64,000 nt of DNA from Aliivibrio sifiae (GCF_002954715.1 NZ_MSCP01000004.1:36757-100756), one strand, 5' to 3'. Shown: positions 20,288 through 29,913, numbered from the stretch's first letter. Program-made: numbers and translations. The notes: a model not told the origin generated them from the sequence alone.

Positions 20288-22330
20288 TTACGCACCAATA
20301 CCTGCATGACGTAACATTGCATCCACTTGCGGCTCACGACCACGGAAACGTTTGAACAGTTCCATTGGCTCTTCACTGCCGCCCATTTCAAGAATATTAT
20401 TCAAGAAGCTTTGGCCCGTTTCTGTATTAAAAATGCCTTCATCTTCAAAACGAGAGAACGCATCGGCTGATAATACTTCTGCCCATAGGTAGCTGTAATA
20501 ACCCGCACCGTAACCGCCCGCAAAAATATGACCGAAGCTGTGAGAGAAACGGTTCCACTCAACACTTGGTAATACCGCCACTTTCGCTTTTACTTCAGCT
20601 AGCGTTTCTAATACTTTTGCACCTAAATCAGGATCGTAATTTGTGTGCAGCGTGAAATCGAACATGCCGAATTCTAGTTGACGCAAAATAAACATCGCTG
20701 ATTGGAAGTTTTTCGCAGCAAGCATTTTATCTAGCATCTCTTTTGGTAGCGGCTCACCCGTTTCATAGTGACCAGAGATAAACGCCAACGCTTCCTCTTC
20801 ATAACACCAGTTTTCTAAGAACTGACTTGGCAATTCAACCGCATCCCAAGGCACGCCATTGATACCAGACACTGACGCAACATCAATTTGCGTTAGCATG
20901 TGGTGAATACCGTGACCAAATTCGTGGAATAGTGTTACCACTTCATCATGAGTAAACAATGCAGGCTTACCACCAACAGGCTTACTGAAGTTACAGGTTA
21001 GGTACGCCACTGGCGTTTGTAGTTCACCATTTTCAGTAATACGACGCACACGACACTCGTCCATCCATGCGCCACCACGTTTGTGCTCACGCGCGTATAA
21101 ATCTAGATAGAAGCTACCACGCAATATATTGGTAGAATCAAAGATATCAAAGAAACGCACTGACTCATGCCATACGTCAACGCCTTCACGTTCAACCACT
21201 GTCATACCAAATAGACGGTTTAAGACCTCAAATAGGCCAGATACTGCTTTTGATTCAGGGAAGTAAGGACGTAGTTCTTCATCAGAGATTTGGTACAGCT
21301 TTTGTTTTAGCTTTTCTGAGTAATAAGTCACATCCCACAGATCTAACTCATCAATATCAAACTCTTCTTTTACAAATGCTTTTAGCTCTTCAACTTCGCG
21401 CTCACCTTGTGGTTTCGCTTTAGCCGCTAAATCATTTAAAAAGCCCAGAACTTGCGTTGGGCTTTCTGCCATTTTTGTCGCTAATGATTTTTCACTATAA
21501 GAAGCAAAACCCAATAAACGTGATACTTCATGACGAAGTTGTAGCTCTTCAGAAATTAAATCAGTGTTATCCCACTTACCGGCATTTGGACCGCGATCCG
21601 ATGCACGAGTCACGAACGCTTCATAAATTTCACGACGCAGTGGTTTATTATCAGCATAAGTCATGATTGGAATGTACGATGGCATTTCTAGTGTCAGTAA
21701 CCAACCGTCTAACTCTTTCGCTTCTGCCGCGGCTTTTGCTGCTGCCATTGCTGATTCTGGTAACCCTGATAATTCAGCTTCATCAGTAATGTGTTTTGAC
21801 CAACCCATGGTTGCATCAAGCACATTATTGCTGAAATTTGAGCTTAATTCTGAAGTACGCTTACTGATCTCACCGTAACGCTTTTGTTGATCAGCAGGTA
21901 AACCAATGCCTGATAATTCAAAATCACGCAGCTCATCAATGATTGTTTTTTGTTGAGCTTGAGATAAGGTTACAAACGCCTCGCTCTCTTTAATTGATTT
22001 ATACGCTTCGTACAGTCCTTTATTTTGACCAACCCATGTACCGTACTCAGATAATGCAGGTAAACACGCTTCATACGCTTCGCGTAATTCTTCACTGTTT
22101 TGCACTGAATTCAAATGACTCACTGGTGACCAAATACGACTTAGACGATCATCGGTTTCTGCTAGAGGAATAATAATACTCTCCCAACTTGGAGCCGCGT
22201 CAGACGCCAATACTTCTTCCACTTTAGCGCGACAATCAGCAATGGCTTGTTCTACCGCTGGCTGAATGTGTTCAGGCTTAATTTGAGAAAACAGCGGTAA
22301 ATCAGTAAAGGTAAGTAACGGATTAGACAT
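20288..22330 (-). CDS. prlC: Oligopeptidase A
   Basis: A 680-residue M3-family zinc metallopeptidase that degrades short peptides, including cleaved signal peptides, in the cytosol. The zinc motif is HEFGHGIHH near residue 470 and the C-terminal FGHIFAGGYGAGYYSYLWAE stretch is typical of the family. Start set at ATG 22330 because AAGGA lies 7 bases before it; an ATG six bases upstream would almost touch that site. Divergent from rlmJ with about 150 bases between, an arrangement also seen in other gammaproteobacteria. Confidence 0.95.
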   Translation of the reverse strand: MSNPLLTFTDLPLFSQIKPEHIQPAVEQAIADCRAKVEEVLASDAAPSWESIIIPLAETDDRLSRIWSPVSHLNSVQNSEELREAYEACLPALSEYGTWVGQNKGLYEAYKSIKESEAFVTLSQAQQKTIIDELRDFELSGIGLPADQQKRYGEISKRTSELSSNFSNNVLDATMGWSKHITDEAELSGLPESAMAAAKAAAEAKELDGWLLTLEMPSYIPIMTYADNKPLRREIYEAFVTRASDRGPNAGKWDNTDLISEELQLRHEVSRLLGFASYSEKSLATKMAESPTQVLGFLNDLAAKAKPQGEREVEELKAFVKEEFDIDELDLWDVTYYSEKLKQKLYQISDEELRPYFPESKAVSGLFEVLNRLFGMTVVEREGVDVWHESVRFFDIFDSTNILRGSFYLDLYAREHKRGGAWMDECRVRRITENGELQTPVAYLTCNFSKPVGGKPALFTHDEVVTLFHEFGHGIHHMLTQIDVASVSGINGVPWDAVELPSQFLENWCYEEEALAFISGHYETGEPLPKEMLDKMLAAKNFQSAMFILRQLEFGMFDFTLHTNYDPDLGAKVLETLAEVKAKVAVLPSVEWNRFSHSFGHIFAGGYGAGYYSYLWAEVLSADAFSRFEDEGIFNTETGQSFLNNILEMGGSEEPMELFKRFRGREPQVDAMLRHAGIGA

Positions 22331-22482
22331 ATTCATTCCTTTTCTATTTTTCGTTTTTAGGATCGGCTTATCCCTTAAAGATGGTGCTTAATGGATAAAA
22401 TTTCAATGGCTGATGCAAGAGTACACACATTGAGCTATAAACTTGGGTATAATCATGTGATTCCAATAGTGAGAGTTCATCC

Positions 22483-23322
22483 ATGCTAAGTTATCGTCAC
22501 AGTTTTCATGCAGGCAACCATGCCGATGTGGTTAAACACATTGTACAAAGCCTTATCCTTGATTCATTAACGCAAAAAGATAAGCCATTTGTTTATCACG
22601 ACACCCACTCAGGGGTTGGTCGTTACGACTTAACGCATGAATGGTCTGAAAAAACCGGCGAATACAAGCAAGGTATCGCTCGCATCTGGGAGCAAACTGA
22701 TCTTCCTGAAGAGATCACAAGCTACCTAAATGCCATCACTGAATTAAACGACGGTGAAGAACTGCGTTACTACCCAGGCTCACCACGTGTTGGTCGTGCT
22801 CACCTGCGTCGTCAAGACCGCATGGTATTAACCGAGCTTCACCCTGCCGATCACCCTCTGCTTGAGCAAGAGTTCCACCGTGATCGCCAAGTGTCTATTT
22901 ATAAAGAAGACGGCTTTGCACGATTAAAAGCAAGTCTTCCACCAAAAGAGCGCCGAGGATTAGTCCTAATCGACCCACCTTATGAGCTTGCAAAAGAATA
23001 TTACGATGTCGTTAACGCTATTGGCCAAAGCCACAAGCGCTGGGCAACAGGCATTTATGCGATTTGGTATCCAGTGGTTAATCGTTGTGACATCGACGAT
23101 ATGATTAAAGGACTTAAAAAATTAGATATCCGTAACATTCTACAAATTGAGTTGGGTGTTTCTGCAGATACTAACGAGCGTGGCATGACAGCATCTGGCA
23201 TGATCGTCATTAACCCACCGTGGAAATTAGAAAGCCAAATGAACACTATTTTGCCTTTCTTAAAAGAAGCAATTGCACCAGCAACAGGTCACTTTAAAGT
23301 TGAGTGGATTGTTCCAGAATAA
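22483..23322 (+). CDS. rlmJ: 23S rRNA (adenine2030-N6)-methyltransferase RlmJ
   Basis: A 279-residue Rossmann-fold methyltransferase (formerly YhiR/ComJ). It has the family start (LSYRHSFHAGNHADVVKH), the SAM-binding segment YHDTHSGVGRYDL and the catalytic IDPPYE motif. It modifies A2030 of 23S rRNA. Length matches the family. It is divergent from prlC and followed by a repeat-rich gap before gorA. Confidence 0.95.
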   Translation: MLSYRHSFHAGNHADVVKHIVQSLILDSLTQKDKPFVYHDTHSGVGRYDLTHEWSEKTGEYKQGIARIWEQTDLPEEITSYLNAITELNDGEELRYYPGSPRVGRAHLRRQDRMVLTELHPADHPLLEQEFHRDRQVSIYKEDGFARLKASLPPKERRGLVLIDPPYELAKEYYDVVNAIGQSHKRWATGIYAIWYPVVNRCDIDDMIKGLKKLDIRNILQIELGVSADTNERGMTASGMIVINPPWKLESQMNTILPFLKEAIAPATGHFKVEWIVPE

Positions 23323-23330
23323 AAAATAAG

Positions 23331-23434
23331 GGTTCAGGCCGGTCGCAAGCTCCCTCAAAGGATTCAGGAAAAGCAGATAGCATTGCTCAGTTTTATCTCC
23401 TTCCTGAAACCTGCAAGCGAAGCGACCTGAAACC
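23331..23434. repeat. Imperfect palindromic intergenic element
   Basis: The outer arms GGTTCAGG..GGTCGC (23331-23346) and GCGACCTGAAACC (23422-23434) are inverted. The inner arms TTCAGGAA and TTCCTGAA are also inverted, and the right arm has two direct copies of CCTGAAACCT (23403-23412 and 23426-23435). The whole can fold into a branched hairpin. No coding capacity is evident. Family membership is not known from the sequence alone. Confidence 0.6.
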
Positions 23435-23494
23435 TAGTAGACCTTGAAAAAGAAAAATTTGGTCGCATTTCATACATAGTATGTAAAAAAATTA
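23435..23494. other. Short stretch between the palindromic element and MITE
   Basis: Sixty AT-rich bases in the rlmJ-gorA gap (about 356 bases in all) with no gene. Together with the palindromic element and the MITE they account for the whole gap. Confidence 0.4.
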
Positions 23495-23656
23495 ATACCA
23501 ATGTAATTAATTAGATGAACTATTTCTTACGCAGGAAAATCACTTAAGAGTAAGGCAAAAATTCTTATAAGTAGCAATTCTACAATAATAATTTTTAACG
23601 CAACTATTAAGTGATTTAACCAGTAATAATGGTCAGATAATTATTGGAATTGGTAT
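23495..23656. mobile_element. MITE-like 162-bp palindromic element
   Basis: The element starts ATACCAAT and ends ATTGGTAT. Inner segments are also mutually inverted: AAATCACTTAA with TTAAGTGATTT, and a GCAAAAATT-type stretch with AATTTTTAACGC near the centre. It therefore folds as one long imperfect hairpin, AT-rich and without a reading frame. This is the structure of a miniature inverted-repeat element. It ends 22 bases before the gorA start. Flanking target duplication was not clear by eye. Confidence 0.7.
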
Positions 23657-23678
23657 AACACTTATTGGAGAGAAAGTA

Positions 23679-25034
23679 ATGGCTACGCATTTTGATTATA
23701 TCTGTATCGGCGGTGGTTCTGGCGGTATCGCATCAGCAAACCGTGCGGCTATGCACGGCGCAAAAGTTGCTCTTATTGAAGCGCAAGAGCTTGGCGGCAC
23801 TTGTGTAAACGTAGGTTGTGTTCCTAAGAAAGTGATGTGGCATGGTGCACAAGTTGCTGAAGCGATTAACTTATACGCTGAAGATTACGGCTTTGATGTT
23901 GAACTAAAAAAATTCAACTGGAGCAAAATGGTTGAAAACCGCCAAGCTTACATTGGTCGTATTCATGAATCTTACGATCGCGTTCTTGGTAACAATAAAA
24001 TCAATGTAATTAAAGGTTTCGCTAAGTTTGTAGACGCAAACACTGTTGAAGTTAATGGCGAACACTACACTGCGGATCATATTCTTATTGCTGTTGGTGG
24101 TCGTCCATCAATCCCAAATATTCCAGGTGCTGAACACGGTATCGATTCAAACGGTTTCTTTGAACTAATGGAGCAACCAAAACGTGTTGCGGTTATTGGT
24201 GCAGGTTACATTGCGGTTGAAATCGCTGGTGTTCTTCATTCTCTAGGCACTGAAACTCACCTATTCTGCCGTAAAGAATCTCCTCTTCGTAGCTTTGACC
24301 CAATGATCATCGATACGCTAGTTGAAGTGATGAACACAGAAGGCCCAACTCTTCATACTCACTCTGTACCAAAAGAAGTAGTGAAAGAAGCGGATGGCAG
24401 CCTAACACTTCACCTAGAAAATGGTGAAACACAAAACGTTGATACGCTAATTTGGGCAATTGGTCGTCACCCTGCGACTGATGCTATCAACCTAGAAAAA
24501 ACAGGCGTTGCTACTAACGATCGCGGTTACATCAAAGTTGATGAATACCAAGAAACTAACGTGAAAGGCATCTACTGTGTAGGTGACATCATGGAAGGCG
24601 GTATTGAGCTAACTCCTATCGCAGTTAAAGCGGGGCGTTTATTGTCTGAGCGTCTATTCAACGGTCAAACAAACGCAAAAATGGACTACACATTAGTTCC
24701 TACTGTTGTATTTAGCCACCCACCGATTGGCACGATTGGTCTTACTGAACAAGAAGCTGACGAGCAATACGGCAAAGACAACGTAAAAGTGTACACATCA
24801 GGCTTCACTGCAATGTACACAGCGGTAACTAAGCACCGTCAACCTTGTAAAATGAAACTAGTTTGTGCGGGTGAAGACGAGAAAGTCGTTGGCCTACACG
24901 GTATCGGTTTCACAGTTGATGAAATGATCCAAGGTTTTGCAGTAGCAATGAAGATGGGCGCAACTAAGGCTGATTTCGATGCAGTTGTTGCTATCCACCC
25001 AACAGGTTCTGAAGAATTTGTTACTATGAGATAG
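23679..25034 (+). CDS. gorA: Glutathione-disulfide reductase
   Basis: A 451-residue FAD flavoenzyme reducing glutathione disulfide with NADPH in the cytosol. The FAD-binding motif GGGSGG lies near residue 12, redox cysteines are C42 and C47 (CVNVGC), the NADPH site follows [11 protein letters not shown], and the C-terminal catalytic His is about H440 (IHPTGSEE). Length is normal. Ribosome site TTGGAGAG precedes ATG. Its upstream DNA is a MITE-like element, so the promoter may lie within or across it. Confidence 0.97.
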   Translation: MATHFDYICIGGGSGGIASANRAAMHGAKVALIEAQELGGTCVNVGCVPKKVMWHGAQVAEAINLYAEDYGFDVELKKFNWSKMVENRQAYIGRIHESYDRVLGNNKINVIKGFAKFVDANTVEVNGEHYTADHILIAVGGRPSIPNIPGAEHGIDSNGFFELMEQPKRVAVIGAGYIAVEIAGVLHSLGTETHLFCRKESPLRSFDPMIIDTLVEVMNTEGPTLHTHSVPKEVVKEADGSLTLHLENGETQNVDTLIWAIGRHPATDAINLEKTGVATNDRGYIKVDEYQETNVKGIYCVGDIMEGGIELTPIAVKAGRLLSERLFNGQTNAKMDYTLVPTVVFSHPPIGTIGLTEQEADEQYGKDNVKVYTSGFTAMYTAVTKHRQPCKMKLVCAGEDEKVVGLHGIGFTVDEMIQGFAVAMKMGATKADFDAVVAIHPTGSEEFVTMR

Positions 25035-25058
25035 TCTATTTTTAGACTGTTTTAAATA

Positions 25059-25098
25059 AAAACGCCGCCAATAGTTAATATTGGCGGCGTTTTTTTTA
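25059..25098. terminator. Bidirectional terminator between gorA and scsC
   Basis: CGCCGCCAATA (25063-25073) and TATTGGCGGCG (25079-25089) form a perfect 11-bp stem with flanking A and T runs, between converging genes. Confidence 0.93.
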
Positions 25099-25135
25099 TT
25101 GAATCATGTTTAATTCAATTAAACAGTTAATGGCA

Positions 25136-25864
25136 TTACTTACCCGATTTTTCTGCGATTTTAACTTCAACCATTGGCGCTAATTTTTCATAAGGTAAAT
25201 ACCCCGGAAGAAGTTGACCATCGATCAACATAGCAGGCGTCCCTCGCACACCTAAGTCCGTAAATAGTTGGTAGTTCTTCGCCACCATATCTTTCACTTC
25301 GTTATTAGTTGATACGTATTTTTCTGCACCATTTGCTTTAGCGACCTTCATAATAGAGCGCATATTGTGAATTCCCGGTTTACTTAATAAGGTCTCATTG
25401 ATCTTATTAAATTTCTGAGGGCTTTCTTTCCATACTCTCATTGCAAAGGTTGCCGAGTTCGTCGGATTTGAACCCTCTTTAAGTGGCACATAAATGTTTA
25501 TAACTTTAAGGTCATCAGGATGCTCATCGACCAATTTCATTAAAACTGGATCTAATTTTTTACACCACGGGCAACTTAAATCAGTTAACACCACAATAGT
25601 TAGCTTGGGATCTTTGGCGCCAAACGACGGAAGGTCTGGATTGTTGTACATATAATCATGATAATCCGCCAATGTTTTTTGATAGTTACCTTGTTGAACA
25701 ATATACATCGCTAAACTTTCATGAAGACTATCAATAATCGTAGGATTTCCTTTAAGCATCTCATTAATATCTTCAATTTTCTCTGACTGAGTCATTGCAG
25801 AAGCAAAAGGAGAAAATAAGCATGCCATTACCAGTGTTGTGATTAATTTCGTTTTAAATTTCAT
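25136..25864 (-). CDS. scsC: ScsC-like periplasmic thiol-disulfide protein (DsbC/DsbG-like)
   Basis: A 242-residue exported thioredoxin-fold protein. It has a signal peptide (about 1-23, LACLFSPFASA-type), a helical N-terminal segment that may mediate oligomerisation, the redox motif CPWC and the cis-proline segment GTPAML. It is third in an operon with a DsbD-like ScsB and a TlpA-like ScsD, as in the suppressor-of-copper-sensitivity system. Likely role: isomerase or reductase for periplasmic Cys kept reduced by ScsB. Start set at ATG 25864 (GGA 8 bases upstream) rather than GTG 25870. Confidence 0.75.
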   Translation of the reverse strand: MKFKTKLITTLVMACLFSPFASAMTQSEKIEDINEMLKGNPTIIDSLHESLAMYIVQQGNYQKTLADYHDYMYNNPDLPSFGAKDPKLTIVVLTDLSCPWCKKLDPVLMKLVDEHPDDLKVINIYVPLKEGSNPTNSATFAMRVWKESPQKFNKINETLLSKPGIHNMRSIMKVAKANGAEKYVSTNNEVKDMVAKNYQLFTDLGVRGTPAMLIDGQLLPGYLPYEKLAPMVEVKIAEKSGK

Positions 25865-25886
25865 ATTCACTGTCCAAATTTATTCG

Positions 25887-26384
25887 TTAAATAAGTGATA
25901 AGCGAGCAAGTAAGCCCGGAGGTGTTGTTATCCCCGTGGTGATATTTTTTATCTCGCCTTTATCGATAATGACGATCGTTGGGGTTACTCGAATACCCCA
26001 CGTTCTTGAAATATCACCGTACGTATCATTAATGTTGGTGAAGGTATAATTATGAGATGCCATGTAGCCAGATACTCTTCTGTCTTCTCCTGAACTTGTA
26101 CTTATTCCTACAACTTGATAAGAGTCACTGAACCAATTAATCGTTGGCGTCACAAATCGACACGCTGCACACCACGTCGCCCAAAAGTAAACGATGACTG
26201 GTTTCTTTTGACTCATAGCAATGACATCAATAACCTCTCCGGTAGCACTTATCCCCTCAAGAATAGGGGCGGTATTAACTGGCATATCTTTGGTTCTCCA
26301 TGCATCAACAGCAATGCTAAGAACAATGATCACAACAAGATAAATAAGTGTCTCTTTACCCCAACGTTTCATTTTCTTTCTCAT
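25887..26384 (-). CDS. scsD: ScsD-like membrane-anchored thioredoxin (TlpA-like)
   Basis: A 165-residue protein with one N-terminal membrane segment (about 11-28) and a periplasmic TlpA/ResA-type thioredoxin domain with active site WCAAC and cis-Pro in RVTPTIV. Its start overlaps the scsB stop by one base (TAATG), so it is translationally coupled to the DsbD-like gene and probably receives electrons from it. The family role is periplasmic thiol reduction under copper stress; the partner here is inferred from context. Confidence 0.8.
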   Translation of the reverse strand: MRKKMKRWGKETLIYLVVIIVLSIAVDAWRTKDMPVNTAPILEGISATGEVIDVIAMSQKKPVIVYFWATWCAACRFVTPTINWFSDSYQVVGISTSSGEDRRVSGYMASHNYTFTNINDTYGDISRTWGIRVTPTIVIIDKGEIKNITTGITTPPGLLARLSLI

Positions 26385-28480
26385 TACTGCTTACTTCCCG
26401 CTTTTTTAATCGCGTCCATAACGACTTTTTCATTCAAAATAACCGGAAGTTCGATGCCATTTGGCGCACTAGGGCCATAAACCACGTTAAATGGCACACC
26501 AAATCGGCCATGCTCTTGCAAATAAGTGGTAATCTCTTCACTAGGTACTGTCCAGTCTCCTTGCATGGCAATAACATTGGTGCTGTTTAACTCGCTATAA
26601 ACCGGCTCTTGAAGCAACACTCCAATTTTGTTCGCCTTACACGTCACACACCAATCAGCGGTAACATCAACAAATACCACTTTCCCTTCATCGACATATT
26701 GCTGAATAGATTCACTCGATAAGGGGACCCATTGAGGTTCAGCAGGAAGGAGAACCGTTGAGGTCATACTGTCTATCACGGTGCCAAAACCAAACGTGAC
26801 CGCAAATAAAATACTCAACCATCCCGCCGCTTTCTTACTGTGAACTTGAACGGTTCGCAGTAAAATTACACCTCCCGCTATCACTGCAATACCATAAATC
26901 CAAAGTTCAGGTAGATGATTAGAAAGTAAATTCAACAACCAAATACTGGTAACTAACATCATTCCACCAAAGAGATATTTCAGCTTACTCATCCATGGTC
27001 CGGGTTTTGGTAACGAAAGAGCTATAGATGGGAAGATAGCAACCAATATCCACGGAGACGCCATACCAAGCGCTAACGCGGTGAATATGCCATACATGGT
27101 TGGAATATTTGTTGCTAAGGCAAAAGCAACGGCTGTACCTAAGAAAGGCGCAGAGCAAGGAGTAGAAAGTAAGGTAGCAAACATTCCTTGAATAAAGTGA
27201 CCAAAATAGGAGTTATTCCCTTTTGATGCTATCCAAGTATTTGTATTTGATGATAATCGGATTTCAAATAAGCTCAGCATATTGGCACCAAATAGCACCG
27301 TAATTAGAGCCATAATGCCAATAAACCACGCACTCTGAAATTGAATCCCCCACCCAATGGCACTCCCCGATAACTTGAGCACAACTAAGAAAGAGGCAAG
27401 AAGCCAAAAAGAGAAAATAATCCCACTTGCAGAAGCTAAAAACTGCAATTTAATCTGTTTTTTCTCAAGGCCTTGAGCTGAAATAACACTACTTAACTTC
27501 ATTCCCAATACAGGGAATACACATGGCATTACGTTTAAAAGTAAACCTCCAAATAAAGCAAATAGAATCATTTTTACGATGGATTGGAGTCCATTACTGT
27601 TTGTGATCATTCCATCAGCAATACTTGCAGGTTGTTCAGCAATGAATTCCTTATCTTTTAAGGTAACACTGATATCTTCACCGGTTAGGTCTGGGGTACC
27701 CATCCAACTACTCACATCAAAAGTTGCGGTAATATTATCGCCATCCACATCAATCTTTGGACGGGAGAAATTATCATCCTGCATTTCATCGGAAGGGCCA
27801 TCAACCAAGACATCAGGCGCAATCCATCCCATTTTTTTGGTTGCTGTAACCTGAAGCTGCATTTTTGTCGCATCCCACACCGCTTTCACATCGCTGATCA
27901 ATGCCGATTCTTTCGGAACCTGACTCAGCCCTTGGGCATAAACGTGCATCGCTTCTTTAGAAAGCGTTAAATCGGTAGGAGTGAACGTCAGTTCAAATGG
28001 ATAGTCAGTCAGTACACAAATGGTGGTACAAGATGACAAAGTGAGATCAGCCTTAAAAGTAACTGGCTTATTGAGGTCGTCAATATGGAGCGTCATCGGA
28101 AAAATAACACTTCCTTTATAACCTAAGGTTTCAATACCAAGTAGGTCGAAACGTTTTGGGTAAGGCCAATACCAATCAATATTACGGATATTTTGAGAGT
28201 CATCCCAATTCATACTAGGGGCTATTCCCCCTTCGCCAGGACTTCTCCAATAGGTTTTCCAATCGCCCGAAAGACGAATTTCTAAGAATCCAGCAACGGT
28301 TTGATCAACTTTATTGATTTGCCCTGTAAGTACAAAACGAGTTTCAATCGGAGTGTGGTTTGGGTTTTTAAGCCACCCAGTATTCGGAGTTTCTGCTTGA
28401 GCAACGGATATAAATACGCTGCACAGCATCGCAAATAGCCCAAAGAGGACTATACGTGCTGTCATTACTGATTTTTGCAT
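26384..28480 (-). CDS. scsB: ScsB-like transmembrane electron transporter (DsbD family)
   Basis: A 698-residue membrane protein carrying electrons from cytosolic thioredoxin to periplasmic Trx-fold partners. A signal peptide is followed by an N-terminal periplasmic domain (with SCTTICVLTD), a DsbD-type membrane core of about eight segments with the redox cysteines in NVMPCVFPVLG and STPCSAPFLG, and a C-terminal thioredoxin domain with CVTC. Length and layout match ScsB rather than DsbD, which is shorter. First of three coupled scs genes. Confidence 0.85.
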   Translation of the reverse strand: MQKSVMTARIVLFGLFAMLCSVFISVAQAETPNTGWLKNPNHTPIETRFVLTGQINKVDQTVAGFLEIRLSGDWKTYWRSPGEGGIAPSMNWDDSQNIRNIDWYWPYPKRFDLLGIETLGYKGSVIFPMTLHIDDLNKPVTFKADLTLSSCTTICVLTDYPFELTFTPTDLTLSKEAMHVYAQGLSQVPKESALISDVKAVWDATKMQLQVTATKKMGWIAPDVLVDGPSDEMQDDNFSRPKIDVDGDNITATFDVSSWMGTPDLTGEDISVTLKDKEFIAEQPASIADGMITNSNGLQSIVKMILFALFGGLLLNVMPCVFPVLGMKLSSVISAQGLEKKQIKLQFLASASGIIFSFWLLASFLVVLKLSGSAIGWGIQFQSAWFIGIMALITVLFGANMLSLFEIRLSSNTNTWIASKGNNSYFGHFIQGMFATLLSTPCSAPFLGTAVAFALATNIPTMYGIFTALALGMASPWILVAIFPSIALSLPKPGPWMSKLKYLFGGMMLVTSIWLLNLLSNHLPELWIYGIAVIAGGVILLRTVQVHSKKAAGWLSILFAVTFGFGTVIDSMTSTVLLPAEPQWVPLSSESIQQYVDEGKVVFVDVTADWCVTCKANKIGVLLQEPVYSELNSTNVIAMQGDWTVPSEEITTYLQEHGRFGVPFNVVYGPSAPNGIELPVILNEKVVMDAIKKAGSKQ

Positions 28481-28537
28481 TTGTGTTTCCTTTAAAAAAT
28501 AAATATACGTCGAATGTCGATAAAAACATTCGATTAT

Positions 28538-28921
28538 TTATTCTCTAAAAACACATAACTTGAGATGAAGCCGCCTTCCTTTATGGAGAATTGGCTCTGT
28601 AAATAAGGAGGTATAACTAAAAGATAACAGCAATCCTATCACTAGGAGGACTATAAATATTTGCATAATCAGCGCATGATCGCCAACTTGATGTTGCTCG
28701 AAATGGACTAAGTGCCCCGAGAGATCGCATTTGTCGGTTAACCCATTTTTATCTTGTTGTTCTGCCTGTATTTGCTGTGCAGAATTAGATACTGACTCTC
28801 CTAGCGGTAAAGAACACGAACTCAATAAACCAATATTATTTGCCGCACAGACAAAGATAACCCAACACACGAGAATGAGGGGCCATCTAAGAAATTTATG
28901 TCTGTAAAGCGCAAGTTGCAT
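28538..28921 (-). CDS. Small membrane protein upstream of scsB (ScsA-like or DUF2946-like)
   Basis: A 127-residue protein with two hydrophobic segments (about 14-35 and 84-104) and a central exported loop containing Cys and several His (CDLSGHLVHFEQHQ). It lies 57 bases before scsB on the same strand and probably belongs to the same transcript. The position and Cys/His content suggest a metal or redox link, as for ScsA, but I do not recognise a family with confidence. Confidence 0.6.
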   Translation of the reverse strand: MQLALYRHKFLRWPLILVCWVIFVCAANNIGLLSSCSLPLGESVSNSAQQIQAEQQDKNGLTDKCDLSGHLVHFEQHQVGDHALIMQIFIVLLVIGLLLSFSYTSLFTEPILHKGRRLHLKLCVFRE

Positions 28922-29004
28922 AAACTAGTTAGCTACCAAAATAGGAATGAGTGCCATTAGGACAAACGTTCCTATAAATAGTTTCCTAGTTCAGATATTT
29001 AAAT

Positions 29005-29595
29005 TTAGTGCGAATGATCGTGATGATGGCTATGTCCACAACCACACGTTGGGGCTGCGATCACACTTTGTAGTGGATGAAATTCCATTTTTTCTTGCAG
29101 GGCTTCTGGCGTTAACGAGTTTATTAACTGCATATTTTCCATATTAACCGCATCCACATTACCCAACTCACGCTGTGCTTTAGTTACTTCAATAAACTGA
29201 CGGCTTAACTCTTCAGGTAGCTTAAATTCACGAATCGCACATAACAAATTGGTTGCTGTATCTACTGCAATCATCGAAACAGACAATGTTTTATCTTCAG
29301 TCAGAGTGAAGTAATCGTCAGGAATAGCAGCTGAGTTTAATTGCATTTCAAACGCTAGATCACCAAAGCTAACGACAACTAAACAACCCCCATTATCAGA
29401 GGTAATTACACCAAGTTGCGCGCCAGTTTGGCCTAACATCGCTTGTTCGTCGGCGGTAATATTACCCAAACCAACATAAAGCATATTTGGTAAGTCATTA
29501 CGGAACAACTCAAGCATTGCGCCATCACCTTCTTGAAATGGGTGATCTGTAAACGTTTGTCCAACTTGAAATTGCGGAGTGTTGTGTTCAGCCAT
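29005..29595 (-). CDS. Conserved hypothetical protein with Cys/His-rich C-terminus
   Basis: A 196-residue protein without signal peptide or membrane segment. The bulk looks like a compact cytosolic fold of unknown function; the last 13 residues are CGCGHSHHHDHSH, a potential metal-binding tail. It sits 84 bases upstream of the small membrane gene of the scs group, on the same strand. A role in copper or zinc handling is possible from the tail and context, but not shown. Confidence 0.65.
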   Translation of the reverse strand: MAEHNTPQFQVGQTFTDHPFQEGDGAMLELFRNDLPNMLYVGLGNITADEQAMLGQTGAQLGVITSDNGGCLVVVSFGDLAFEMQLNSAAIPDDYFTLTEDKTLSVSMIAVDTATNLLCAIREFKLPEELSRQFIEVTKAQRELGNVDAVNMENMQLINSLTPEALQEKMEFHPLQSVIAAPTCGCGHSHHHDHSH

Positions 29596-29913
29596 AATGA
29601 TTACCTTAGTAGATTCTTAGCTCGATTTGATGAGATAAGTGTAATCTTTATTTGAGAAATGACTATCCCAGTAAAGGGCAAATGACTATTACGTATATGT
29701 AAAAGTTATCGTCATTCACATTTAATATATACGAACTAAAGCCTTTTCAATGACTATAAATCAGGCAAAAAACAAAATTTTCAGCCTGTTTTTCAATCGT
29801 TAAAAACGCAATTAAATAAAATGTCTTAATTGTTCTCAAAAATGATAAAAATCATTCACATTCCATATATAAATCTATACAGTACGCGAAAATAATTCTT
29901 ATAAATTAATTCT
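29596..29913. promoter_or_regulatory. Divergent control region with a 20-bp direct repeat
   Basis: This 318-base gap separates the leftward 29005-29595 gene from the rightward kinase operon. It holds two copies of a 20-bp word (29712-29731 and 29852-29871; 18 of 20 identical, sharing TCATTCACATT and ATATATA) exactly 140 bases apart. It also has an inverted repeat AATGAT-AAAA-ATCATT (29841-29856). No gene is evident. These are candidate regulator sites for the kinase operon. Confidence 0.5.

Noticed and set aside
26115..26590. Plus-strand frames opposite scsD and scsB
   Set aside because: Shadows of conserved coding sequence on the other strand.
29841..29856. Fur-box reading of the AATGAT-AAAA-ATCATT repeat
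   Set aside because: Arm sequence resembles a Fur box but the spacing is three bases too long.
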